A stretch of DNA of 64,000 nt from Chalara sp. BL73 (GCA_918026815.1 CAKJVC010000124.1:620001-684000), one strand, 5' to 3'. Counted from the first letter of the stretch, positions 49,743-62,970 are shown. Made by a program: numbers and translations. Notes: generated by a model from the sequence alone, not told the origin.

Positions 49743-52631
49743 GATACGATTACCGCAATGGTCTTCGGGGCTTAGGAATTTTATCTCCAAGTACCATATC
49801 ACGAAATAGGGTCTATGACTTCTTGCCAAATTAGTAAGCTTTGGATCCGTATATTAAGTCATGAGCTGACAAGGCTGGGGAGACGATATAGCTATCTGAG
49901 GATAAAGGATTCATTTTGACCGATATCCTAGATGCTTGGGAGGTTTATCTCAATCCTGCGCCAATACACATACTCTATCGAATATCAAAGCCGTTGTTCC
50001 TGTGAAACCTGGTCAGCCGTAGTGTGGATTCAGAGTCAGATTATGCTCCCCCAAGTGTAACAGGATGTTTTGAATATACTTGTAGGCTTGACGGATTGTG
50101 AATCAAATCAACAGCATGCCTCGGGTCTTGTCTCTGTATACCATCCTTTCTAGTCAAAAGGTTTTCTTTAGCTGTGGGGCATTTTCTGGCCACGTTGAAG
50201 CAGGCTATTCCATTACAAACAGAATCATTACAGCAACCTTCCCAGAGAACGGGCCAAGTCCCTCCTCTTCCCAATTATACCTACCAGCCTGCAACTTTCC
50301 CTTTCATTTCCATTCAAATAAAGCTATATCATCCCCCAAAATTTATACAAACAAGGTGTACTGGTCGAACACGTCAGAACGAGCGCTTTTTGGTTGGCTA
50401 TGAATTCAGGGCACGCGCAAAAACGTGGCTTTAGACCTTCCGGAAGGAAGCTCTATGGAGGGCATAAAAGGCGATCCGTGAGTGGCGTTTTCCGTTCCAC
50501 TACTTTCGTGTTAATTCTTGAAGTTCTCATTTTGCCTTGTTGATAATTGTGGGCGACTGTAAGTCGAGCATGTGGCAGAGCAAAAGCAAAGTAGTCAGAA
50601 TAATGCAGAACTTATTGATCATCACATGGCACTTCTTCGCACCTAGTAGATACTAGTCAAGTCAATGTATAAGCTGAGGTTGTGTAGAATACGCTGCCTA
50701 TATTTAGAGATATGTGGACAAATGTAGAAGTACTGAAAACGATTTATGAAGACCCTTAGTTCGTAGACTATCCATTAGCCTGCGCGAAAAGTCCGATGTT
50801 TACCTTCCTATGATGGTCTAGAGACGACGAGTTGGTGGACTGACCAGGTAATCTGGGAGTTCGAAGAGGAAAATGAGATGGCTTACAGTGTTTCTCAAGC
50901 CTCCTAGTCGGTTCTCGCAACGGAATTTAGAAAAAGGTTTCATCATTTGACTTGATGGCCTGGGGTGGATGCGGTAGGCCACCCTCCATCATGTATTGTT
51001 CTCCTAAGGATTGTTCTGTCAGGGCAAGGTTATGTGAATGATTCAAGTCGCCTAGGTAAGCATGACTGACCTTTTCCTCAATGCCTTCATCTTAGATGAA
51101 CAACTGTTTCTTGGTGTGCTGACTCGAAATCATCTTATCGGACATTTGTCCTCATCTCCGGCTATGCTTAAGAACCTTTTGCCGGCCACGATACAGGTAA
51201 GGCTTCAAGCACTACCCTTTAGGATTCACATCATGGCACCGGCACTGCAACATGATTTAGAAGATGGTCCCTTTAAAAATTCATTCCGACATGAGCACGA
51301 AGTAGAGAGTCAATGCGAACAATATACATAGCTCTACTCATTTGATACACCACTTCCTCCCAGCTTGAGCCTAGATCCTCGCAAGGAGACGAGAATAGGT
51401 CTTGGGGGGAAAGGCATGCCTTTATCTAAGTCCTTTATGGGAATCGATAGCTATGCTGCTTAGGAGGGTAAGAGCGAAGTAGCCCTTGCAGTCCCCCACC
51501 CCGAGCTGTCGTGAGCTACGGTTTAGTCTGCAATACAGAAGCCCCTACCTAGGGCAACCCACAGTTTAAGAGCAATCATTCGCCATTCTTCTCTCGATCA
51601 ATCCAGATGGTTATATCATTCACCATGAAGAATCCATATCTCGTTGCAGTTTCAACAGTTCTCTGGATAAGCTCGATCTCGATATTTACAGCAACCATGG
51701 TATTGTTTACACACTGTCCTGCAAATGACTCAATATCTGCCTAGTCCTAGATCTCTGGGCCTCTCTCGTATCCTCCTTGGCATATATTGTTTACATCTAG
51801 TTCTCGAGGACAGATGTAACTCCCTTGAAAGAGATCATCGCTCCCAGCGAAGGGATGAGATGTGCGAACTAAGTGGAAAGCGCTTCTCACAATGGTTGGT
51901 ATGAGCGGGCTTTTGGTCCCAGAAATTGATTGATTTGCGGCTGAAGTGCTGTGGGAGAAAGATCGGGAAGGAAATATCATTCTTGAAGAGTCATCGGTCT
52001 AGAGGTTTTGCAGGCAGTTCTGAATTAACAGCCTGGCGAATACATGCTGTGAGAGCATTCTTGACTAGAAAATTGGCTATACTAACCTAATACATAGATC
52101 TAACGCCTTTGAATCGGCCGAATTTAGGACATGAAGTAATTGGCTTTTTTCAGGGCTTTCAATTTAAACATTCACAGTTGTGGCTAGACGTCAACCAAAT
52201 TATGACAACATGAATGAGAGCCTTATTTCCGTGTCTCCCATCCAGCCAGATTAAGTAATTATAGTTCCGAAGATATCCTGAATTAACTTTCGGCATTAGA
52301 CAGTAGGCTTGATGGGGGGAAACATCTATCAACAGCATCTGCGTTGCTGCCCCATCAGTTTGGCATCTCTTGTCTAGCAAGTTGACAGCAAATACCATGG
52401 CGGAACCATAAGTTAAGTCTCACAATCAAGACCCACTCCAAGAGGCAATCGTATTTACGAAACCAAACGAGGCGACAGCGGAGGACATAGCCCATGAAAA
52501 ATATAGAGATTTCGCTGAGGTAAGTAAGTTTGCGGACTAGCAAACCGGGATCGTGACAAAACATAACAAATCTTTGCTCAAACACATACAAAATTCCTTC
52601 TAGATGAGTTTATTAAGACAAGTGCTCTAGC
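49743..52631. other. 2.9-kb gene-poor region
   Basis: Scattered frames without domains (for example 50098-50403, 51062-51331, 51747-51980, 52355-52591). A short hydrophobic start-like peptide near 51628 does not extend. No supported gene or repeat. Confidence 0.5.
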
Positions 52632-52753
52632 TTATTTAGCCTGTGTGATGCCTGGCACTGGTCCATAAGGCACCTTCTCATCCAAAGGAGGTTCAAACAC
52701 ATGCTCATGCTCGATCTCAGGGAACTGTAGGATGCCATTCGCGTCGACATAGT
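52632..52753 (-). pseudogene. 3' end of a host gene cut off by LINE insertion
   Basis: Directly downstream of the LINE poly(A) tract, 39 codons plus TAA read NYVDANGILQFPEIEHEHVF, then EPPLDEKVPYGPVPG and ITQAK. The even amino-acid composition, absence of stops and protein-like ending indicate a real C-terminus. The rest of the gene would lie on the far side of the LINE block, beyond the window, if still present. I do not recognise the family. The phase fits insertion inside a coding exon, because AAC TAT GTC GAC begins at the tail junction. Confidence 0.55.
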
Positions 52754-52755
52754 TC

Positions 52756-52769
52756 TTTTTTTTTTTTTT
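52756..52769 (-). repeat. Poly(A) tail of the minus-strand LINE
   Basis: Fourteen T on the plus strand, followed by TAATTCC, mark the 3' end of the retrotransposon; target DNA lies just to the left. Confidence 0.8.
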
Positions 52770-52947
52770 AATTCCTTTTAACGTGCTGTATCAGTCAAGG
52801 ACTATGTAGCACGGCTAGCGCCTAGGCGCTAGCGTTCCTATCTAGTTTATGTACAAGCAATAGTAGTAGTCAATCTATTCCAGTGAATGTTGAGGGTCTA
52901 GCCCTGATTGTAGCAAATAGCAAAACAAATGAAATCGTAGCGAACGT

Positions 52948-55900
52948 CTATTCCTCTCTCTCTAGCTCCCCTAGCGCCTCTAGCTTTTCTAGCTCTTGTT
53001 CCCGCTTTAGCCTGTTCAGGTAATTCCGTCTAGTACAGATGCTAGTCGCTTTAAGGAACGCTAGCGTCTTTTCAATGCCGATTGTTGTGTGCAATAGTAA
53101 GGCTATTGTAAGCCTGTTTCCTCCAAAGTCGTTTTTAAGCTTTGATCTAGCTAAAACTAGCTTAGGATCATTACAGCTAAGTAGCAAATGCTGGGCTGTT
53201 TCCTTCGTTCCGCATACGCACTTGTCAGACGTCACATGACCTAGCTTGTGCAAATATAATCGAATATAGCTATGGCCGAGCTTTAATTGAAATAGCGAGC
53301 TTGCTAGCTCTCTAGTCGTTCCGCGCGGTAGTTGTATTTTTGATTTGATTTTCCACGGAAATAGCTTTTTGTACGTAAATAGATTTGTACTAGGCTTGCT
53401 GTTGTACTTTGCTAGCACGTTTTTCCATTCCGCAATATTAGCTTTTTTAGCCTCGCAGCTTAATACTGCAAAACTAGTCGTTGTAGTACTAGGTTCGATA
53501 GTTGTAGCTAGTTTAGCTAGTTTGTCGGCTTGGTTATTTCCGTAGATATTTGTATGCCCTAGAACTCACTTTAGTGCAATACTAGCTTTTTTATTATTAC
53601 ATGTAGCGTAGCTTCGCTAGCGCGTATTTGCTGTGATTAGCCAGGATTGTCGTTAGCTGATTTTAGCCTGTGAAGTGCGGCTTGATTGTCGGTATAGATA
53701 TTGTAGTTCTGGCCAGGCTGTGCTATTGTACTAGCGTATTCGATAGTTTGTGTGATTCTTTCTAGTTCTCCATTGTAAACTAGCTGTAATTGGCCAATGT
53801 TGTCGATATTACGATGTATCGTACTAGGCTGTCCTTGATTGTCGTATTGTAGCGCAATGAAGCCGATTCCTACACCTGTCGATTCGGTGCTCGGGATCAT
53901 CGACGCGTCGGAGTAAATAATTGTACTAAGGTAGCTTAAGTGATTCAAGCTAGTTTGGTGCATTGTAGTGGCGTCCTTTTTTGACAACGAGCTAATTTCG
54001 ACCTTGTACGGCGTAGTGCGATTTTATGGAGCATACTTGTAGTGCTTTATATGCTCTAAGTTAGCTGAACTAGCTAAACTAGCTGAACTAGCCGAACTAG
54101 CGATGCGTTCTAGCTGTGTGCTGGCTGTAGCTGTTTGTATAGCTTGTTTGATTGAGTGATTTTAAGGTAGCTTCAAAGCTCGAATAGTATATTAACGTAC
54201 GTTAGTATCTATGTTGAAACTTTAGGCAGACAGCTCTACTATAAACCCTGACTGTAGGCATATAGATAGAGAGCTTATCCCTTACTTTCATTTGAATAAT
54301 ATAATCGTGTTTTTTTTTATTTCTACAATTTAGTCGTACGCTAGCGGGATACAGTGCCGATTCGACTTCTATAGGACTAATAAAGCTAGTTCGAAAAACG
54401 CTTAGAATTTTGCGTAGTGCTAGGTTTTGAAGTGATTGTAATTGTCGGCCGAATTGTGATTGGCTTTTCCACTATATTGTAGCTCTATAATCAGCTACGC
54501 TAGTTACGCAAGCGAAATACAGCTGTCGAATAGCAAAAAAACTAAGACTTTGCTTCGTATTAGCTAGTTTAGCTAGTCGATAAAAACTAGATCTAGCTTG
54601 ACTAGTACGTATTGCGACGTGTTGCTTGAATATAAATCCTGAATCGAACTAAACGCTTAGCTAGCGTACTAGCTTTTTTGGCTGTACGACTTCGTTGTTA
54701 AGTAGTTGTAAGCTAATTGTACTAGCTAGTTTAGCTGTCGTAAAATGGATTAGTTCGGTTTTGGCCAAATCGAATTGAATAGCATTCAAGCTCGCTAGTT
54801 CAGCTAGTTTAGCTACTTCGCGTTTTAGTATGCGTACATTTTTCCGCAGGCTGGTCGATAACGTAGTCAATAACATATCGTTTATGTACGACACTATTTT
54901 AATCGACGAAGCTAGCTTTGCCGCTGAGTTTTGTATGTAAATCAAAAATAGTATTAGCGAAATAGGACTGCTTTGCAGGATGCCGGTATTAATTGTACTA
55001 AATTGCTTTAATTGGTTGTCGAACGAAAGTCGTAATTGTCGATTAGCTAAAAATGACGATACCCAGGAAATCAAGCTAGTCGGCATGCCGAGCTTTTGCA
55101 AAATAGCTAGTAGCTGATTTTTGGCCACGTGATCGAATGCTTTTTTAATGTCTAGAAACAGCGTTGTTGTTGTACGTTTTGCTAGTCGATTTTGTTGTAT
55201 TTTATTTGTTAATAGCATTGCTGCGTCGATAGCTGATTTTTTCAAGCGACCTCCGATTTGCGTATTGTGCAATAAGCTAGTTGTTTCCGCTAAGTAGCTA
55301 AATCGCTGAGCTAGTATGCGTTCGCTAATTTTGCTTAAGCAATTTAGTAGCGATATTACTTTGTATACTGTCGGATCCGTGTAGTCAGGCTTTTAATGCT
55401 TTTTGAGTATTACACTTGTAGCTTGCTTCCAGCACTTTGAGTGATAGCCGATATGCAATAAACTAGCAAATAGTCTATAAAATAGCTCCGGATCCGTACA
55501 ATAAGCTTAGCGAATAATGTTTTGATTAATCAAATCCGGCTTTGGCGTTTTGCTTTTGATTTTTGCCGAGCATGCATTTTCTAGCTCCGAAATAGCTAGT
55601 TTTGGCCATGTTTACGTAGTACTAAGTCGATAATTGTTCCAAGCTAACTTAGCTGCTATTGGTAGCGGAAAAAACAGCTTGCTACGTAGCGCACTAGCTT
55701 TGCTTTGAAATGTCGTTTAGCCTGAAATAGCAGGCATTCGTTCCGTTTGTCGATTTTTTGTATAAGCTATAGCTTTGTAAATTGATCGCGGATCCTCTTT
55801 TTCCAGAAATTGATTCCAATGCTTGCGTTTTGCATGTTTGATGGCCAAAAAATAGCTATTCCGAGCTACTAGATATTCCTGTTTTTAACTGGAATCACGT

Positions 55901-57048
55901 GCTGTAGTATCACGTGCTAACTGTCGTTTGCACTGTAGCATAGTTTGCCGCAATTCCCGTAGTTCGTCATTCCACCAAGGCTTGGCTTTAGCGCTAGTTT
56001 TTTGTATTGGGATAGCTATTTTTGCTGCTGTAGTAATAGCTGTAGTAAGTGATTCCGCGGCTTGATCTAAAAAATCAGTAACTAGCATATCCGAGTAGCT
56101 AGTGCTAGCGCTAGCGTGCTGTAGCATTTGTCCGATTTCCAAATCAGAATCCTGAAGCAGTTCCAAGCTAGCTGAGCTACTTTGATCAATTGTACTAAGC
56201 TGAACTAAGGCCGAACTGTTCAAAATCGAGCTATTTTCGATTTCTCGAGCAAAAGCTTCGGAGAATCGAGGCTAATCAGCTAGTTGCGTGTTGAATCTAG
56301 TTTGCATATTGTTGTCGAAATCCGAGCTAGTGCTGGTTCCGCGTATTGTAAAAAGGATGCCGTAATGATCCGAGCTTAAATCAAGCAAAATTTGCCAGTC
56401 GTCGACTAGTTCAGCTAAATTGCTCGAAACTAGAGTCAAATCTAGTACCGATTCTTTAGCTAACTGTGGCCGAAAAAAAGTGCTTTCGCTAGGCGTATTC
56501 AATAACGCTAGTTCTTGATTTTCGATCCAGTTGACTAGCTCGTCGGCATTCGGACTAGGCTTTGCTAATGGATCCTACTAAAGATGATGCGTATTAAAAT
56601 CGCCTAGCAAAATTGTACTTGGCTGTAACGTTTTAGTATACAAGCACCGTTTTAGCGTTTTGGGCCTTAATTTAGCTTGGTCTAATTTATTGTAAATATT
56701 GAAAAGTTGCAATTTTGACGTTTTTTCTACAATATCGACTACAAGCATATCGGAGTCACGTAGTAACGTGCTTGCTATAGTGACTATTGGCCGATAGCTT
56801 TTCGCTACGTAGACTAGCGTACGAAGTCGGAATAAAAGATCAGCCGGCAAAATCTGTAGAAATGCTGAATAAGCTATTGAGCGTGTTGTCGAATAGTCTA
56901 GTTCATTGTCGGCTAGTTGTACTAGCTATAGTTCTTGAACTACTATTATGTCGATTTTTAGCTCAATAGCTAGCTGAAGTGCTGATTCGGTAGCTGCAGC
57001 GCTTTTGTTGAGGTTTACTTGTAGTACTTTCGTATTGCTACTAATCAT
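52948..57048 (-). pseudogene. LINE ORF2 (endonuclease, reverse transcriptase, RNase H), degenerate
   Basis: The ATG at 57048 opens a frame (MISSNTKVLQVNLNKSAAA) that would run about 1367 codons. Endonuclease motifs are seen (VVQEL-stop-L, ILLGDFNTHHL followed by two TAG where TGG TGG is expected). RT segments include FLDIKKAFDHVAKNQLL, then TGILQSSPISLILFLIYI and SYINDMLLTTL, where the second catalytic motif is normally an Asp-Asp pair. RNase H follows in a shifted frame (IIYSDASMIP, YNGELERITQTIEYAS, IYTDNQAALHRL), with its Asp/Glu/Asp residues preserved. The C-terminal part (TSDKCVCGTKETAQHLLLSC) is a CCHC-like metal-binding module. At least two frameshifts flank RNase H. Confidence 0.85.
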
Positions 57049-57053
57049 ACTAG

Positions 57054-58619
57054 CTAGTTTAGCTTAGTCGATTTAATTGAGGTAACTTCGCATGTTCGAT
57101 TATCAGCTGTATAGTTGTTTTTGCAATTTGCACAACTAGGAACTAAATGTACGCATTTGGCTTTTTTTGTATTGTATGTGTTGCAAGCGTGCTTTTGCGT
57201 CACGTGACTTTTACTGCATAGCTTGCATTTTGCTGATTTTTTGCAATGCGTGTCGATATGCTCGAATGCTTGACATTTGCCGCATTGCGTAGTCGGCGCT
57301 GTAGCATAGAATTTCTCTACGCGTACGCTGATGCCGGCGATAAATAGCTGGTGTCGAATAGCTCGACTAGCTTCGTCGGCTGTAGCAAATGCGACGACGA
57401 TAGATCCGGCACGTTGATTGGCCCGTTTGTCAGCTGACAACAGCCAATACGGCTTTCCGATAGGTTGTAGACTTTTGTTAAAAGTTTTGATTTCGTCGAT
57501 TACTAGCTTTATGCCGCTAGGCGTATTGAAGTCGGTTGTCAAGATGTTGTGTAGCACGACTTTGTGCTAAGGCTCGTCGATTTGAGCTAGTTTGTACGAT
57601 ACTAAGTGTTGCTAAATAGCTTGTTTGTCGAGTAGATATTGTGCCGAAAATTGGCTAGTCGTAGTAACTACTAGGTTTTGGCTTAGTAATTTTGTGATTG
57701 TATTGACTATAAGCTTTTTTACGCTTTTTTGTGCGAAAGCGTTGTTGAAAGCATTCCGTAATGCTAGTAGCGAGAATAAGTTGTTTGCATCTGGTGATTT
57801 GATCAAAACTAGCTTTTGCACTCTAGTTTTGCTTGGTTCAATTTTTGAAGTAGCTAGATTAGCTACTTTTGCCTTTGATCTAGGCTGAACTAGGGTCTAT
57901 TCCTGAAGCTTATTTGAAGGCATATTGCTAGCCGTAGTTATCGACGCGTACGACGGTGTCGATTTGGATATAGTAGCTGTAAATGCTGTAGCTGTAGATC
58001 TTGTAGCTATCGGTACTTTAGCTAATGTTTTAGCTTTGGTCTCAATTTGACGCGTGGCCGATTCTAGGTTGGCGATTTGCGACGTAATGATTGTAGACGC
58101 CGTACGCAATTTTCTTTGTTCCGTGTATTCCCTGAAAATCTTTAGCAAATCTAGTAGCTTCGATTGCTCGTCGCGTGATTGCGTAGCTAAGCTAGCTTAG
58201 ATTAATAAATCACGAGCTTGTAGAACTAGCTCGCGTGCCGATTGTGTTGTTGTTGTTGTTGTTGCAAAACGTGCTTGTTTCGCGTTGTTATTGTTGTCGG
58301 CTGCGAAAAAACTAAAAGCCGTACGCTTGCCGTTTTAGTTGTGATTCGAGCGGTGAGAGTTGATGCCTGAAGCAAATGCAGCAGAAAAATTTTCAGTCGC
58401 GAAAGGATTGCTGGCAATAGGGTCGGAGCTAAGTTCTAGCTCAATAGGCCTAATAGCACTGTTGCAAATAGGCTGATTTGGTAGCTCTAAGCTAGAGCTT
58501 TCGATAAGCACGTCGATCATGTCGACAGCGTTACTTGAGAGTGAGCTAGAGGCGGGTGCCTCGAAAAAGGGGTCGGACGCGCTCGACATATCGACCACAA
58601 CAAAGCGTTTTCTACGCAC
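57054..58619 (-). pseudogene. LINE ORF1 (gag-like) with zinc knuckles, stop-interrupted
   Basis: Four open segments (58619-58335, 58148-57897, 57821-57612, 57557-57054) lie in one frame, separated only by in-frame stops, so about 520 codons were once continuous. The middle has a coiled-coil-like stretch (TASTIITSQIANLESATRQI). The C-terminal third has RNA-binding zinc knuckles: CGKCQAFEHIDTHC (CX2CX4HX4C), CKLCSKSHVTQKHAC and CANCKNNYTADNRTC. The protein would coat LINE RNA. A CAA-repeat near 58244-58264 encodes a Thr/Gln-type run. Several stops are TAA where CAA is expected. Confidence 0.8.
58244..58264. repeat. (GTT)n microsatellite inside LINE ORF1
   Basis: About seven GTT/TGT units on the plus strand within the ORF1 region of the minus-strand LINE. 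Confidence 0.8.
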
Positions 58620-58996
58620 ACCACGCGTCGAGCTGGCTATTGCTGGGAGGAATAGGCTAGTGAGCTAGTTCTTCAAGTATTGGAGACGTGTTTTGAACAA
58701 AATAGGGGGGGTTGAAAATTGTTGTTGTGTAATGTGCGGAAAGCTTTTAATAAGCACGTCGACGAAATTAATATCGTTACTAAGTAGTAGGCTAAAAGCG
58801 GGCGCTTCCAAAAAAAAGTCAAACGCGCTCGACATATCGACTACAACAAAGCGTTTTTTACGCGCACTACGTGTCGAGCAAGCTATTGCTAAAAAAAATA
58901 GGCTAGTAAACTAGTTTTTCAAGTATTGCAAATGTTGTTTAAACAAAAAAAAAAAGTTAAAATTTCGTTGTCGATTGTTTTTTGTGCGAACACTTA
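58505..58996 (-). repeat. Imperfect 246-bp tandem duplication at the LINE 5' end
   Basis: Unit 1 (58505-58750) and unit 2 (58751-about 58996) align from TAAGCACGTCGA through CGCGCTCGACATATCGAC and ATAGGCTAGT. Each encodes, on the minus strand, a version of the ORF1 start: MSSASDPFFEAPASSS in unit 1 and MSSAFDFFLEAPAFS in unit 2. Unit 2 is more A/T-rich and diverged. It is either a promoter-like 5' monomer or the stub of another LINE copy in the same orientation. Confidence 0.75.
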
Positions 58997-61936
58997 GTAC
59001 TACAAGCTAAAGACTTATTGATCAGAGCTAGTTTTGTTACCGGATCACGTAACGAGCAATTATAACTACTAGACTTATTAAAAGTTTTTAAAAAATACAC
59101 GAAAAAAAGCAAATTACGTACAGTATCGACAATTATTATATTACAAATCGCTAACTTTAAATCAGCTACTCGACAAATCGAAACTAAAACTAAATTATTG
59201 GCTAAAGTTTTTATAGTATCGACTAGCACTAAGCCGACTGGCGCTAAATCAGCTAGCTAATTATATACTTAAGCAGCTGCCGACAACACAATTAGCTTTA
59301 AACTTCAAAAATAAACTCTAGTTCAGCTAAAGTCAAAAGCAAAACTAGTTAATTTAGCTAGTTCAAAAATTGAACTAAACAAAACTAAAAGCTAAAAGCT
59401 AATTTTAATCAAATTTATCGACACAAACACGTTATTTTTACTATTTGCACTACAGAATGCTTTTAATAAAGCATTTGCTAATAAAAAAGTTCAAAGCTTT
59501 GTCGTTAATACTATTACAAAGTTACTAAGCTAAAACTTAATAATTACAACAACTAGTCAATTTTTGGCTTAATTTCTACTCGACAAACAAACTATTTAGC
59601 AATACTTAGTTTCGTACAAAACAGCTTAAATCGACGAGCTTTAACACAAAGTTATACTACACAATATTTCTACCGCCGACTTCAATACGCTTAGCGGCAT
59701 AAAACTAGTAATCGACGAAATCAAGATTTTCAACAAAAATTTACAATTTATCGGAAAGCTGTATTAGCTGTCGTTAGCTAACAAACGAGCTAATTAACGT
59801 GCCGGATTTATCGTCGTTGCATTCGCTACAGCCGACGAAGCTAGTCGAGCTATTCGACACCGGCTATTTGTAGCCGGCATCAGCGTACGTGTAAAAAAAT
59901 TCTATACTACAGCGCCGACTACGCAATACAGCAAATGTTAAGCATTCGAGCATATCGATATATACTACAAAAAATCAGTAAAATGCAAACTATACAGTAA
60001 AAGTCACGTAACGCAAAAGCACGCTTGCAATACATGCAATACAAAAAAAGCTAAATGCGTGCATTTAGTTTTTAGTTGTACAAATTGCAAAAGCAATTAT
60101 ACAGCTAATAATCGAACATGCAAAGTTTTTACTTTAATTAAATCGACTAAGCTAAACTAGCTAGTATAATTAGTAGCAATACAAAAGTACTACAAGTAAA
60201 CTTCAACAAAAGCGCTGCAGCTACCGAATTAGCACTTTAACTAACTATTAAGCTAAAAATCGACATAATCGTTGTTTAAAAACTATAGCTAATACAACTA
60301 GCCGACAATAAACTAAACTATTCGACAACACGCTTAATAGCTTATTTAGTATTTCTACAAATATTGCCGGCTGACTTTTTATTCCGACTTTGTATACTAG
60401 TTTACGTAGCGAAAAGCTATCGGCTAATAGTTATTATAGCAAACACGTTATTACGTGACTTTAATATACTTGTAGTCGATGTTGTAAAAAAAACGTTAAA
60501 ATTACAATTTTTTAATATTTACAATAAATCAAACTAAACTAAATTAAAGCTCAAAACGCTAAAACAGTGCTTGTATACTAAAACGCTATAGCTAAGTACG
60601 ATTTTGCTAAGTAATTTTAATACGCATTATTTTTAGTAAAATTTATTAACAAAGCTTAGTCCGAATGCCGACGAACTAGTCAATTAAATCGAAAATCAAA
60701 AACTAGCGCTATTGAATACGCTTAGCGAAAGCACTTTTTTTCGGCTGTACTTAGCTAAAAAATCGATACTAAATTTAATTTTAGTTTCGAGCAATTTAGC
60801 TGAACTAATCGACGACTAGCAAATTTTGCTTGACTTAAGCTCGGATTACTACGGCATTCTTTTTACAATACGCGAAACTAGCACTAGCTCGGATTTCGAC
60901 AACAATATGCAAACTAGATTTAATATATAACTAGTTAATTAGCTTCGATTTTCCGAAGCTTTTGCTTAAAAAATCAGCTTTAATTCAGCTTAGTACAATT
61001 GATTAAAGTAGTTCAGTTAGCTTAGAATTGCTTTAAGATTTTAATTTGGAAACCAAACAAATTCTACAATACGCTAGCGCTAGCACTAGCTTTAGTACTA
61101 GTTATTCGGATATGCTAGTTACTGATTTTTTAAATCAAGCTGCGGAATTGCTTACAACAGTTATTACTACAGCAGCAAAAATAGCTATTCCAATACAGAA
61201 AACTAGCGCTAAAGCTAAGCTTTAGTAAAATAACGAACTACGGGAATTACAGCAAACTATACTACAGTGCAAACGACAGCTAGCGCGTGATTTTAGCTAA
61301 CAGCTAACACGTAATGCTAGTCGAAAACAGAAATATTTAGTAGCTCGGAATAGCTATTTTTTAGCTGTTAAACGTGCAAAACGCAAGCATTAAAATCAAT
61401 TTTTGGAAAAAAAGAATCCGCGATTAATTTACAAAGCTATAGCTTATATAAAAAATCGACAAACGGAAAAATTGCCGACTATATCAAGCTAAACAACGTT
61501 TTAAAGCAAAACTAGTACGCTACGTAGCAAACTGTTTTTTCCGCTATTAATAACAGCTAATTTAGCTTAGTACAATTATCGACTTAGTACTACGTAAGCA
61601 TAGCCGAAACTAGCTATTTCGGAGCTTGAAAATGCATGTTCGGCAAAAATTAAAAGCAAAACGCTAAAGCCGGATTTGATTAATCAAAACATTATTCGCT
61701 AAGCTTATTGTACGGATCCGGAGCTATTTTATAGACTATTTGCTAGTTTATTGCATGTCGGCTATTACTTAAAGTGCTGAAAGCAAGCTACAGGTGTAAT
61801 ATTTAAAAAACATTAAAAACTTGACTACACGAATCTGACAGTATACAAAATAATATTGCTATTAAATTGCTTAAACAAAATTAGCGAACGTATTTTAGCA
61901 TAGCAACTTAGCTATTTAGCGGAAACGACTAGCTTA

Positions 61937-62146
61937 TTGCACAATACGCAAATCGAAAGTTGCTTGAAAAAGTCAGCTATCGACGCGGCAATACTATTAA
62001 CAAATAAAATACAACAAAATCGACTAGCAAAACGTATTACAACAACGTTGTTTTTAAACATTAAAAAAGCATTCGATTATATAGCCAAAAATCAGCTATT
62101 AGCTATTTTGCAAAAGCTCGGCATGCCGACTAGCTTGATTTTTTAA
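61937..62146 (+). pseudogene. Reverse transcriptase fragment of the plus-strand LINE
   Basis: An open stretch reads HNTQIESCLKKSAIDAAILL, then FLNIKKAFDYIAKNQLLAIL, then LGMPTSLIF. It corresponds to RT motifs 2 and A of the minus copy, but the motif A Asp-Ile-Lys-Lys has become Asn-Ile-Lys-Lys (G-to-A), which would abolish catalysis. It ends at a TAA where the other copy has SWVSSF. Confidence 0.8.
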
Positions 62147-62970
62147 GTGTTGTTATTTCTAGCTAATCGACAATTACGACTATCGTTCGACAACTAATTA
62201 AAGCAATTTAGTACAATTAATACCGGCATTTCGCAAAACAGTTTTATTTCGCTAATACTATTTTTAATTTACATACGAAACTTAGTAGCAAAGCTAACTT
62301 CGTTGATTAAAATCGTGTTGTACATAAACGATATATTATTAACTACGTTATCGATTAGCCTGCAGAAAAATATACGCATACTAAAACGCGAAATAGCTGA
62401 GCTTAAATGCTATTTAATTTGATTTAGCTAAAACCGAACTAATCTATTTTACGACAGCTAAACTAGCTAGTACAATTAACTTACGACTACTTAACAACAA
62501 CGTTGTATAGCCAAAAAAGCTAGTACGCTAGCTAAGCGTTTAGTTCGATTCAGGACTTATATTCAAGCAACACGTCGCAATACGTACTAACTAAGCTAGA
62601 TCTAGTTTTTATCGACTTGCTAAACTAGCTAACACGGAACAAAGTTTTAGCCCTTTTGCTATTCGACAATTATACTTCGTTTGCGTAACTAGCGTAGCTG
62701 ACTACGAAGCAGTAATATAGTAGAAAAGTCAAACACAATTTAGCCGACAATTACAATTATTACAGAACTTAGCACTACGCAAAATACTGGGTGTGTACCG
62801 AACTAGCTTTATTTGCTTTATAGAAGTCGAATCGGCATTGTATCTCGCTAGCGTACGACTAAATGCTAGCGTACGACAATATGCTATTCGAGCTTTGAAG
62901 CTACTTCAAAATTACTTAATTAAACAAGCTACACAAACAGCTACAGCCGGCACACAGCTAAAACGCATCG

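Larger units (their letters stand above)
52756..58990 (-). mobile_element. Tad-like LINE retrotransposon, minus-strand copy, inactivated
   Basis: A non-LTR element of about 6 kb. ORF1 (58619 or 58589 down to 57054) is gag-like, ORF2 (57048-52948) carries endonuclease, reverse transcriptase, RNase H and a Cys/His C-terminal segment. A 180-bp 3' region ends in poly(A). Both reading frames are interrupted many times, mostly where TGG or CAA would be expected. The domain order with RNase H fits the fungal Tad clade. The 5' end contains an imperfect second copy of the first 246 bp, and abuts a second LINE in opposite orientation, so no 5' target duplication is visible. The DNA is strikingly rich in CTAG and AGCT tetranucleotides. 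Confidence 0.88.

Noticed and set aside
51628..51760. Short hydrophobic, signal-like peptide starting MKNPYLVAV
   Set aside because: Ends after about 40 codons, with no downstream exon that I could connect.
58693..58914. 73-codon plus-strand ORF between the LINE copies
   Set aside because: Antisense to the second 5' repeat unit of the LINE; the minus strand reads a diverged ORF1 start.
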